Of a DNA stretch of 64,000 nt, positions 47,115 to 56,700 are shown in pieces. Under the pieces are notes generated by a model. That model was not told the DNA's origin. It did no database searches and worked only from the letters and a program-made list of their open reading frames with translations. The position numbers were made by a program, and so were the translations under genes. The number at the start of each line of letters is the position of its first letter. Position 1 is the first letter of the stretch. The stretch comes from CAWEYO01 sp963813315 (GTDB taxonomy: Bacteria; Pseudomonadota; Alphaproteobacteria; Rhizobiales; Rhizobiaceae). The stretch is taken from contig CAWEYO010000014.1 in the NCBI GenBank assembly GCA_963813315.1, positions 186,001 through 250,000 on the forward strand, in the 5' to 3' direction.

Positions 47115-47234
47115 CCGGCCCGCGGCCCATCCGGCAGCGCCTGAGCCGAGGCAAGACGCCCGTCGCGTCAACCGTCGGGTCCAACATGACCGCGCTCAGA
47201 CAGATATGAGAATTCTTGCATTGAAGGAGGGGTT

Positions 47235-47261
47235 CTCCGAATTTCGGGTCCGATGCCCTAA
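47235..47261. repeat. Partial RIME1-like repeat
   Basis: TCTCCGAATTTCGGGTCCGA followed by TGCCCTA: the final arm of the element only. It ends at the stop of the minus-strand ABC ATPase gene. Confidence 0.6.
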
Positions 47262-49072
47262 CCGCGATTTATCGCGACGAGGTGCCCATCACCGACATCA
47301 TGAAGCCTGACTTTGAAAGGTTCTTCGCCCAGCGGGTGGACAGGGCTCGGAATATCGCGGTCGAGGCGCGCGAAACGCCGCCGACGAAGCCTCGGATCGG
47401 GTACCGGCACGGCCTCGATGAGGCGCCTGGTGTAGGGGTGGCGCGGATTTGAAAAGATCTGATCGCGTGTGCCCATCTCGACGATCTGGCCAAGATACAT
47501 GACGGCAACTCGATCCGAGATGTTTTCAACCACCGCCATGTCGTGGGAAATGAACAGGTAGGCTACTGCGAACTCCCGCTGCAGCTCCGTCAGCAACTCA
47601 AGCACGCGCGCCCGAACGGACACGTCGAGAGCCGACACGCTTTCGTCGGCGATGATCAGCTTTGGCCGAAGCGCCAGGGCGCGCGCAATGCAGATGCGCT
47701 GACGCTGACCGCCCGAAAACTCATGCGGATAGCGCTCCATCTGGTCGGCGGAAAGCCCAACGCGTTCGAAGAGGGCCGCGACGCGGCCAGCCCGCTCCTC
47801 TCTCGATCTGACGCCATGGACCAATAGCGGCTCTGCGACGAGATCGCCCACGCGCATCCGCGGATCGAGCGAGGAATAGGGATCCTGAAAGATCATCTGC
47901 ACGTCACGGCGCCACACCTTGCGCTCGTTGCGGTCAAGGGAAGCCAGGTTGCGGCCGCCGATCAAGATCTCACCGCTGTATGGCGCCAGGCCTGCAATCG
48001 CCTTGGCAGTCGTCGACTTGCCGCAACCGGATTCGCCAACCAGTGACAGCGTCTCGCTCGGCGCAATGGCAAAGCTCACGCCTTCGACGGCGTGCACGCG
48101 GCGATCCACCCTCCCGAAGACGCCGCCCCGCAGATCGAAGCGGACGTAAAGGTCGCGAACCGCCGCGACATGCTGAGGCTTGTGCAAGACGTCCATATCC
48201 CTGGAGCTTTGCCGGCCCGCACCGCTCCCTATGCGCGGCACGGCAGCAAGAAGCTCGCGCGTGTAGTCGGCCCGCGGGCTTGCGAAGACGCCGGCGGCGC
48301 TCCCCTGCTCCACCATGCGGCCGTATCGCATGACAATGACCCGGTCCGCCATTTCCGCGACCACGCCCATGTCGTGGGTGATCAGGATGACCGCGGTGCC
48401 CTGCTCGCGCTGGAGATCGCGCAACAGTTCCAGCACCTCGCCCTGCACGGTGACGTCCAACGCCGTTGTCGGCTCGTCGGCGATCAGAACGTCGGGTTCC
48501 AGCGCAAGAGCCATGGCAATCATTACGCGCTGGCGCATGCCGCCGGAAAGCTCGTGCGGAAACTGCCTCATGCGGCTCTCGGCTTCCGGAATGCGGACAG
48601 CCTTCAGCGCCTCAACGGCGCGCCGGCGCGCTTCGCCGCGCGAGAAGGCCGTGTGGGCTTCGATCGCTTCGATCAACTGGCGGCCGATCGACATGACCGG
48701 GTTGAGCGAGGTCATCGGCTCCTGGAAGATCATGGCGATGCGGTCGCCGCGAATGCGGCGCATCCGGCTTTCGCCGAGGGTCGCGAGATCGACATCGCCA
48801 AGATGTATTGCGCCGGCCGATATGTGAACGGCGGGCTTCGGCAGAAGGCCCATGATCGCCAGCGCGGTCATCGACTTGCCGGAGCCGGATTCGCCGGCGA
48901 TGCAAAGCGTCTCACCTCGGTTGAGCACGAAGGAGAGGTCGGAAACGATGGCCCTTTCGCCCACCTCGCCGCGCAGGGAAACGGTCAGGCCCGAGATGCT
49001 CAATGCCGGCCGGTCTTCGGCAGGATGGTCCGGGGCAAAGGCCCCGGACCGATTGGCGCTGCCTGCTGACAT
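47258..49072 (-). CDS. Dipeptide-type ABC transporter, fused double ATPase (DppD-DppF type)
   Basis: A 604-residue protein with two ABC domains. The first has Walker A GESGSGKSMTALA, signature LSGGMRQRVMIAMA and Walker B VLIADEPTTALDV; the second has GESGCGKSTTAKA, FSGGQRQRICIARA and LIIADESVSALDV. Both have switch His residues (THDMG, SHDMA). The fusion replaces separate DppD and DppF. The ATG at 49072 shares one base with the amidase stop (TGATG). It energises the operon's two permeases. Confidence 0.9.
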   Translation of the reverse strand: MSAGSANRSGAFAPDHPAEDRPALSISGLTVSLRGEVGERAIVSDLSFVLNRGETLCIAGESGSGKSMTALAIMGLLPKPAVHISAGAIHLGDVDLATLGESRMRRIRGDRIAMIFQEPMTSLNPVMSIGRQLIEAIEAHTAFSRGEARRRAVEALKAVRIPEAESRMRQFPHELSGGMRQRVMIAMALALEPDVLIADEPTTALDVTVQGEVLELLRDLQREQGTAVILITHDMGVVAEMADRVIVMRYGRMVEQGSAAGVFASPRADYTRELLAAVPRIGSGAGRQSSRDMDVLHKPQHVAAVRDLYVRFDLRGGVFGRVDRRVHAVEGVSFAIAPSETLSLVGESGCGKSTTAKAIAGLAPYSGEILIGGRNLASLDRNERKVWRRDVQMIFQDPYSSLDPRMRVGDLVAEPLLVHGVRSREERAGRVAALFERVGLSADQMERYPHEFSGGQRQRICIARALALRPKLIIADESVSALDVSVRARVLELLTELQREFAVAYLFISHDMAVVENISDRVAVMYLGQIVEMGTRDQIFSNPRHPYTRRLIEAVPVPDPRLRRRRFARLDRDIPSPVHPLGEEPFKVRLHDVGDGHLVAINRG

Positions 49073-50016
49073 CACTCGAACACGCAACGCGGGAAATAGA
49101 AGGACACTACCCAATTCGGCATGTCGACAATCTCGCTGATGCGCAGGTCACCACAGACCGAGACGAGCATATAGGCTTCCACCGGGTCCATCTGATATCG
49201 GCCGGTGAGGAGGTCGATCATTTGGGCGACCGCGCTCCTGGCGCCCTCCATCAGGTCAGGGCCGATACCGGTCGTGACCTCGTAGCCCTTTGTGTCGAAA
49301 TGGCGCGCCACCGGCCCCGGCGTCGTGAAGCGCGGCGTCTTCAGCCTGGCATCCTTGACCAGATCGAGGGTGAGCACCACCTCCATCGGGCTCTCGATCG
49401 CCGTCCCGCAAACCTCGCCGTCGCCCTGCGCGGCGTGCGTGTCGCCCACCGAGAACAGTGCGCCCGCAACCTCAACCGGCAGATACAGGATGGTACCCGC
49501 CGCAAGATCGCGGATGTCGAGATTGCCGCCAACCCGCCTTGGCGGGACCACCGAATGGTGGCCGCTTTCGCCGGGTGCGTTGCCGATCGTGCCGGCGAAT
49601 GGCTTGAGCGGCACACGGCCGTTCCTGCCGAAAAGGGCCGGCTCCAGCGATGAGGCGTCATACTTCCAGATGTTCAGCGCCGGCTCCTTGAAGTCGTCGG
49701 CAAGCAGGCCGAAACCCGGAATGTTGGCCGTCCAGCCGAAGCCGGACGGCTTGAACGCCTCGATCGTCACTTTCAGAGCGTCGCCTGGCTCCGCCCCCTC
49801 GACGAAGATCGGCCCGGTGACCGGGTTAACCTTGGCGAAGTCGAGTCTGGTCACGTCACTGAGAGTGCTGGCGGCCGTGAGCTGGCCTCCCGACGCGTCG
49901 AGACACTGGAACTCGACCGTCGAGCCGGGCGCAATCCTCTCGGCTGGGGCAAGACTGTTGTCCCAGCCGAAGTGATGATGCCGGCGGTGTATCGTATAGT
50001 CGCGTTTACTGGACAT
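49072..50016 (-). CDS. Acetamidase/formamidase family protein
   Basis: A 314-residue hydrolase of the FmdA/AmdA family, which removes ammonia from short amides. Typical motifs: HFGWDNSLAPAERIAPGSTV, NPVTGPIFVEGAEPGDALKV, GRNGRVPLKPFAGTIGNAPG and LFSVGDTHAAQGDGEVCGTA. Cytosolic. Its start overlaps the binding-protein gene by 11 bases and its stop the ATPase start, so it is a true operon member and probably acts on the imported compound. Confidence 0.88.
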   Translation of the reverse strand: MSSKRDYTIHRRHHHFGWDNSLAPAERIAPGSTVEFQCLDASGGQLTAASTLSDVTRLDFAKVNPVTGPIFVEGAEPGDALKVTIEAFKPSGFGWTANIPGFGLLADDFKEPALNIWKYDASSLEPALFGRNGRVPLKPFAGTIGNAPGESGHHSVVPPRRVGGNLDIRDLAAGTILYLPVEVAGALFSVGDTHAAQGDGEVCGTAIESPMEVVLTLDLVKDARLKTPRFTTPGPVARHFDTKGYEVTTGIGPDLMEGARSAVAQMIDLLTGRYQMDPVEAYMLVSVCGDLRISEIVDMPNWVVSFYFPRCVFE

Positions 50017-51649
50017 CGTTCAGATATATGTAGTCATAGTGGATGGGGATATGGACCGGATCGACATAGAGCACGTCGGCCCCGGCCATGCGGGGCGAGC
50101 GCATCGTGAAGCGCTTCTCGTTGAAGACCGGCGCCCACGGGGCGTCCTCCATGATTTTCGTGTATATTTCGCTCCACATCTTGCTGCGCTCCCCGGCCTT
50201 GGCAGGATCGGTGATGGAATCCGCCTCCGCGGCCTTCGCATCCAGATCCTTGTTGCAGTACCAGGCCCAGTTCCAGCCACCCTGCACTGCGCCTCCGCAG
50301 CCGAGGATCGGGCCGTAGAAGTTTGACGGGTCCGGGAAGTCCGCGATCCAGGCCATGCCGCCCGACCAGATCATCGGCGCGCCATCCTTTTCGCCGCCGG
50401 CTGCGATCACATTCGCCTGGGCGAGAGACTGCAGGTTCGCCTTGATGCCGACCGCGGCCAGATCCTGCTGGATCGCCTGCGCGATGCGCGGATTGGGGTC
50501 GGTGTTCATGGCAAACAGCTCGGTCTCGAAGCCGTCGGGGTGGCCTGCTTCCGCCAACAATGCCTTGGCTTTCTCCGGGTCGTAGGCATAGCCCGTGTAG
50601 TTTTTGTCGTAGCCGGGCATGGACGGCGGTAGCGGCTGGTTGGCAGGTGCGGCCCGATTGTTGATCAACTGGACAATCCGGTCCTTGTTGATCGCCATGT
50701 TCACCGCTTGCCGTACCTTCGCATTGTCGAACGGCGCCATCTGCGTATTCATCGTGATGTAGCCGGTGTGCAATTGGCCGCCCACGACGACGCGAGCCTT
50801 CTGCTGGGGATCGGCCATGACTTCCTGGAACTTCGCCGGGGGAATACCGTCGCCGGGCACGTCAACCTCGCCTTTCTGCAGGCGCAACAGCGCGACAATC
50901 GGCTCCTGGCCTATCTCGAAGGTGATCTTGTCGAGGTAAGGCAAGCCCTTGCGCCAGTAGTCCGCATTCCGCTCGAAGACGAGCCGCTGGCCAAGCGTCC
51001 ATTCCGTGAGCTTGAAGGCGCCGGTACCGACAGGATGCTTGCCGAAGTCAGCTCCGTACTTTTCGACTTCCTCCTTTGGCACAACATGCGAGAAGTTGAT
51101 CGCCATCACATGCAGGAAGGTCGCATCGGGGCGCGTAAGCTCGATCTTGACAGTAAGCGGATCGACGACAGTCACACCTTCAAGGTTTTCCGCAGTGCCA
51201 GCGGCGACCGCATCGAACCCCTTGATCGAACCGAAGAATCCAGCACCAGGGCTCTGCGTCTTGGGGTTGGCAACGCGCTCGAGCGAGTATTTCACGTCAT
51301 CGGCCGTCATCTCGCGGCCGTTGTGGAATTTTACGCCCGACCGCAGCTTGAAGGTGAAGGTCTTGCCGTCGGGCGAGATTTCGTAGCTTTCCGCGAGCTC
51401 CGGGCGCAGGTTCGTGGTGCCCGGGTCGTAGTCCATCAGTCCGTCGAAAAGGCTCTTGATCATCGACCAGTTCTGCCAGTCATAGCCGATCGCAGGATCA
51501 AGTGTCGCGACGTCGTCCTTGTAGGTAATGGTGATTGCGCCGCCTTGCTTGGCGTTCGGGTCAAGAGGCTCTTCTGCACCGGCGGGCGCCGCTGCGAGCA
51601 TTAGCGCCAGCATCGATGCGGCGACTGTGGAAGCTGGAAAGAGTTTCAT
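50006..51649 (-). CDS. ABC transporter substrate-binding protein, family 5 (DppA type)
   Basis: A 547-residue periplasmic protein with signal peptide MKLFPASTVAASMLALMLAA and the peptide/nickel/opine-binding fold: ATLDPAIGYDWQNWSMIKSL, SYEISPDGKTFTFKLRSGVK, FHNGREMTADDVKYSLERV and NMAINKDRIVQLI. It gives the importer its specificity; with the amidase neighbour an amide-containing ligand is likely. Confidence 0.9.
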   Translation of the reverse strand: MKLFPASTVAASMLALMLAAAPAGAEEPLDPNAKQGGAITITYKDDVATLDPAIGYDWQNWSMIKSLFDGLMDYDPGTTNLRPELAESYEISPDGKTFTFKLRSGVKFHNGREMTADDVKYSLERVANPKTQSPGAGFFGSIKGFDAVAAGTAENLEGVTVVDPLTVKIELTRPDATFLHVMAINFSHVVPKEEVEKYGADFGKHPVGTGAFKLTEWTLGQRLVFERNADYWRKGLPYLDKITFEIGQEPIVALLRLQKGEVDVPGDGIPPAKFQEVMADPQQKARVVVGGQLHTGYITMNTQMAPFDNAKVRQAVNMAINKDRIVQLINNRAAPANQPLPPSMPGYDKNYTGYAYDPEKAKALLAEAGHPDGFETELFAMNTDPNPRIAQAIQQDLAAVGIKANLQSLAQANVIAAGGEKDGAPMIWSGGMAWIADFPDPSNFYGPILGCGGAVQGGWNWAWYCNKDLDAKAAEADSITDPAKAGERSKMWSEIYTKIMEDAPWAPVFNEKRFTMRSPRMAGADVLYVDPVHIPIHYDYIYLNDVQ

Positions 51650-51673
51650 GCGCGTTCCCTTTCTCTGTCGACT

Positions 51674-52594
51674 TCACCTGAGTTTGATGCGGGGATCGAT
51701 TAACGGCGCGACGGCGTCGGCGATCAGGTTGCCGATGACGATGGCGCAGGCCGACACCAGCGTGACGCCCATGATGATCGGAACGTCGACGCGCTGAATT
51801 GCCTGCCAGGCAAGCTGGCCGATACCCGGCCAGCCGAACACACTCTCGACGACCACGATGCCGCTCATGAACAGACCGATATCGATGCCGACCATGGCGA
51901 TGACCGGCAGGATCGCGTTCGGCAGAGCGTGACGGAACAGAATGGCGCGGCCGGCCAGTCCCTTGGCGCGGGCCGTGCGGATATAGTCCTGGCGGAGCAC
52001 GTCGATCATGGACGAGCGTGTCATGCGTGAGTACCAGCCCGCCCCCAGAATGCCGAGCGTCAACGAGGGGAGCACAAGGTGACGCCAGGTGCCGTAGCCA
52101 CCGATCGGGAACCAGCCGAGCCGAACGGCAAACACATAGAGCAGCAGCAGGCCAACGACGAACTGAGGTGCCGAGACTCCGACGAAAGAGCCGACCATCA
52201 GCGTCTGATCGACCGCGGTGCCGCGCTTCACGGCGGCGACCAGGCCCGTGGTGAGGCCGATGATCACTTCACAAAGGATCGCGCCAACCATCAACAGAAG
52301 GCTGGCCGGCAGCCGCGAAACGATGAGTTCCGATACTTCCGACCGTTGAATGTAGGAGCGTCCGAGATCGCCCGCCAGGAGACGGGTAAGGTAGCGCCAG
52401 TACTGGACGACGAAGGGCTGGTCGAGGCCAAGCTGCTGTCGGATGCTCTCCACGGTCTGCGGCGTTGCGCTTCGCCCGGCGATCTGGCGCACGGGGTCGG
52501 CCGGCAGAAGATAGAGCAGGGCAAACGTGATCAATGACACGCCCAGCAATATGATCACCGAATGGACAACACGGCGCCCGAGATAGGCGATCAT
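51674..52594 (-). CDS. ABC transporter permease (DppB type)
   Basis: A 306-residue inner-membrane permease with six helices (MIAYLGRRVVHSVIILLGVS, LITFALLYLLPADPVRQIAG) and the EAA-type loop YIRTARAKGLAGRAILFRHA. It overlaps the upstream permease gene by 4 bases. Confidence 0.92.
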   Translation of the reverse strand: MIAYLGRRVVHSVIILLGVSLITFALLYLLPADPVRQIAGRSATPQTVESIRQQLGLDQPFVVQYWRYLTRLLAGDLGRSYIQRSEVSELIVSRLPASLLLMVGAILCEVIIGLTTGLVAAVKRGTAVDQTLMVGSFVGVSAPQFVVGLLLLYVFAVRLGWFPIGGYGTWRHLVLPSLTLGILGAGWYSRMTRSSMIDVLRQDYIRTARAKGLAGRAILFRHALPNAILPVIAMVGIDIGLFMSGIVVVESVFGWPGIGQLAWQAIQRVDVPIIMGVTLVSACAIVIGNLIADAVAPLIDPRIKLR

Positions 52595-53505
52595 GCCTGC
52601 CCCCGTTGCGTCGGGTCGAATATGTCGCGCAAGGCGTCACCGACCAGGTTGAAGGCAAGTGCAAGCGCCAGGATCGCAGCGCCTGGGAAGAAGACGAGCC
52701 ACGGCGCCGCCTGGAAATAGGTCTGGTTCTCGAAAATGATGTTGCCCCACGAAGGTGTAGGCGGCTGCACGCCAATGCCGAGATAACTGAGGGTAGCTTC
52801 CAAAAGCACGGTGGTGGAGATGCCGAGAGTTCCCCAAACGATGATCGTCGGCAAAAGATGCGGCAGGATATGGCGGAAAAGAATGCGCGGAGTGCTTGCT
52901 CCGATAGTGCGTTCCGCGGCGATGAACTCCCGCTCGGCGAGCGAGCTCGTCTCGGTGTAGATGACGCGTGCGGTTTGCACCCAGTTCACCAGTGCGATCA
53001 CCATCGCGACGATCCAGAGGCTCGGCTGAAACACCGCCGCCAGGCAGATGGCGAACAGCAGCGCGGGAAACGCCATCATCAGATCTGTGAAGCGCATAAG
53101 CGCGCTACCAATCCAGCCGCGGAAATAGCCGGCAATGATGCCGACAAGCGTGCCGATCAGCAATGCCGCCCCGTTGGCGACGATGCCTATGACCAATGAC
53201 GTACGCGCACCGAAAAGAATGCGGGTCAGGAGATCCCGGCCGAGCAGGTCCGTACCCAGCCAGAAGCTGGAATTCGGCGGCAGCGGCGCGCCTTCCAGTG
53301 TGAGCCCGTCAAAAAGCTGCTCATTGGGATCGTAAGCCGTCAGCCAGGGCGCAAGGATCGCTCCGGCGGCCGCGAGAGCGATGATTAGCAGGCCGAGCAA
53401 AGCCAGTGGGCGCCTGATCAGCCGCCTCAAGGCGCCCGGTCGCGACTTCATTGCCAGCGCACGCGCCGCCCGCAGGTCAGGAGCGAGGGGACTTGTCATC
53501 GCCAC
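52591..53505 (-). CDS. ABC transporter permease (DppC type)
   Basis: A 304-residue permease, first gene of the operon. The OppC_N helix (RPLALLGLLIIALAAAGAIL) is followed by the BPD domain and the EAA loop FIAAERTIGASTPRILFRHI. The promoter should lie in 53506-53729, which separates it from the regulator gene and shows no coding features. Confidence 0.92.
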   Translation of the reverse strand: MAMTSPLAPDLRAARALAMKSRPGALRRLIRRPLALLGLLIIALAAAGAILAPWLTAYDPNEQLFDGLTLEGAPLPPNSSFWLGTDLLGRDLLTRILFGARTSLVIGIVANGAALLIGTLVGIIAGYFRGWIGSALMRFTDLMMAFPALLFAICLAAVFQPSLWIVAMVIALVNWVQTARVIYTETSSLAEREFIAAERTIGASTPRILFRHILPHLLPTIIVWGTLGISTTVLLEATLSYLGIGVQPPTPSWGNIIFENQTYFQAAPWLVFFPGAAILALALAFNLVGDALRDIFDPTQRGQA

Positions 53506-53729
53506 GATACTCCGCCCAGAAGACAGCGCGCCACAACCGGGAGCATTTTACTGTTTTAACGCCGCCCATCGGCTGATCCGCTTGTGTCAGCCACGTTCTT
53601 GCTTGCAAGCTTAGCAGATCGGCGACCGGCTTCACACTTCCCTCTCGGCAGATGGCCTCACTTTCGCCGCGGACCTTTTCACGCCCAACCTCAACCACTA
53701 TGCGATTGGGCGGAAAGTAGCCTGGTCGG

Positions 53730-56700
53730 CTATGCGAACTCCCGCGCAGCGCGCGCGTCCTCGCTGTCGCCGAGCTTGTCGACAAGCTCACCGTGAGGTG
53801 CGACGAGCTCCCGCGCCTTGTCAGGATCTCCGCGCTTTCGCAGACGCTGGGCAAGTTCGACCGCAACGCGCAGCCCGCCGATCGCGGAATGCTGCACTGT
53901 GGCGACATTCGCGGCCCTCTGGAGCATCAGCTCGATTTCGTCGGAGTCACCGCCGTTTCGTTCGCGGATGCGGGCCTCGATCCTCAACACTTCGGCGAGC
54001 TGGAAATAGGTTCCGTTGTGACGGCCCAGATCGAGGGCGGCTTCAACCGATTTGCGTGCGTCGTCCAGCCTGCCGCTGTCGCCAAGCGCTTCGGCGTACA
54101 GGCCGATCAGGTAGGGCAGCCCCATTTCCGCGCCGGTCCGGCGAATGGCCGATATGGCTTCAGCCATGCGGTGCAGGCCGGCATTGCGTTCTCCGAGCCG
54201 GAATTCGCTCCATCCCAACTGAAACGCGGCCTGTCCGGCAAGAAGCGGAAGCGCGAACTTCTCGGCAATCTGCAGCTCGCTTTCCGCTGCCCGAACTGCA
54301 GCATCTGGCTCTCCCGCGAACATGTGAAGGTAACTGACCCCCCAATAGGCCAGCGCCAGGCTCAATGGATGATCATGATGCTTCGCGAGGCCGATCGCTT
54401 CCTCGCAGCGCATCCGAGCCGTGTCCGGTTCTCCGCCAAGCCAGGCCGACAATCCCGCGAAGCATCGGCAGCAGACACCCGGATCGTGACCGGAGTACTT
54501 GTACGTCAGGTAGTGATCCCGGTCGGGCTCGTAGAGCCCAATCGCGCGCTCGGCATGATGGTGGGCCGCCGCTGTCTCGCCGAGGAAGAAATTGTTGGTC
54601 CAAAACATGTGCTCGGTCTCGATGGCGAGGCCGGGATCAGTGTCGTCCTTGGCCATTCCCGCCCATCTGCAGGCCAGTTCCTGCGCCGCCGCCGGTTTGC
54701 CGCTGAGCATGTAGTACTGGGCTCTGCCCCGCAGCGCCGTGAAAAGACGCGCGGTGTCGCCGATCTTGTCGCAGAGCTTTTCGGCCTGCTCGAAGGCCGC
54801 GAGCACTTCGGCCGAGCCCCAACCGCGGGCGGCCATGAGGGCTACCCCCCTCGCAAGCTGGAACTCGATTTCCTGATCATCGGCGTCGGCGACGTCATTG
54901 CTCCTCAGCAGCCATACTCCAAGATCGAGCAGCTCAAGCGCGCTGGCGTGCGCTGATCGCTTGATCGCCTTGCGGGCGGAAACGAGAAGGTAGCCGGCGG
55001 CTTCGTCCCAAAGGCGAGCCTGCTCAGCGTGTCTGGCCAAGCGCTCGCTATGCTCCTCCAGCCTGTCGGCGTAGTAAGTCTTCAGTTCGGCAAGAGCAGC
55101 ACTGTGAAGCTCGACCAGCGCGGACGACACAATTCGTCCCGACACCGCGCCTCGGATGAGGGCGTGCTTGAAGCGGACCGAGGCTTCCGGGAAAACCTGG
55201 ACGTCCACCAGAAGATCGGCCTTCCTCAGGCCCTGAAGGGCGGCGTCGAAACGCAGGCTCGACAGAGCGGCCATCCTTCGCAGCAGAAGCACCGGGATCT
55301 CTCCACCGAAGATCGAAGCGACCTCGGCCACCCGCTTCGCATCCTTGTCGAGACGTTCGAAACGGGCATCGACGATCGCCTGAATGCTCGCCGAAACCGC
55401 AATCTCCCCTACCTTTCCCGAGGCTCGGTAGCGGCCCGGTTGCCCCTCAAGTTTCCCGGTCTCAGCCAGCGCCCTGACGGTCTCTTCCAGGAAGAGCGCA
55501 TTCCCCTTGCAGGCATCCGAGACGGCGTCGCGCAGCTGCTCGAGTTCAGGATCGCTGCCGACCAGATGGTCGAGGAGTGCCGCTGCCTCGGCCGCATTGA
55601 ACGCAGACAGCCGGATCTCGGCTGGTCCTACCGCGGCGAAGTCACTGCGGTCGTATTCCGGCCGGCAGGTCAGGATCAGCAGGAAGCGAACCGTGGGCAC
55701 CGCCTGCGCCAGCCGCGCCAGAACCGCCTCGCTTTCCGCATCAATCCATTGCAAGTCCTCGACCAGAAGAACGACGGGCTTGATGCGCCCGAGGAAGAGC
55801 AGAAGCCCGACCGCGGCCTCTTGCATGCGCCGAGACCGTTCCTGGCTGGAAATAGCCGCCCAGCTCGGCTCCGAAACGGGCAGTTCCATCGTCGCCATGA
55901 TCGGCGCAAGCAGCCGCTCATCGAAACCGTAGGAGCTTCTCGCACCCAGTACTTTCTCGATAGCGGCCGCCGGGGCCTCGGTATCGCCCACCCCGAACAG
56001 CGCCTGCAGCACCTTGCGTATCACGACGAAGCCGCTGCGAAGATCCGTCTCCAGAGCGCCGACTTCGAGGTTCTCGGCCTCATCATGCGGAATCGCGCCG
56101 ACGAATTCATGCGTGAGCCGAGACTTGCCGAGGCCGGGATCGCCGACCACGAAAACCGTCTGGCCTTCGCCGTCGGATGCGTCGTGCCAGGCCTTATTCA
56201 GCATCTGCAGCTGCAGCTCTCTGCCTATGAAGGGCGAGAGCTGCGTATCGGCGCGCAACTGCCAACGCGAGCTGCCCCGCCTGATCTCGGCTACCTTGAA
56301 GAACTGCTGAGCCTTTGTGTATTCCGACACCAGAGGAGCCATCAGCGGCTGCATGCTGACAAACCCGCCAGCCGATGCCCGTGTCCTGGCGGTTGCCACC
56401 ACGAGATCGCCCGGCAGCACCTGGATCAGAGCATGGGCCACGGATACCGGCCCGCCGCGCACGTCTACGGTCTGGTCCCTTGCGGGGCCGACGATCACGA
56501 TCCCTGTGTCAAGTACAACGTGAAAGCCCGTTATGGAATCGGCATGGCTGGGCGCGAGTTCGCGCAGCCCGAGCGCGGTCCGGCAGGCAAGCGCTGCATG
56601 TCCCTCGAGCGGTTCGGGCGCGCCGAAGGACGCAACGAGCTCGCTCTCGGAAATCGTCAGCACCGTGCCTCCGTTCTCGCGCACGAGCGCGGCGGCCTGT

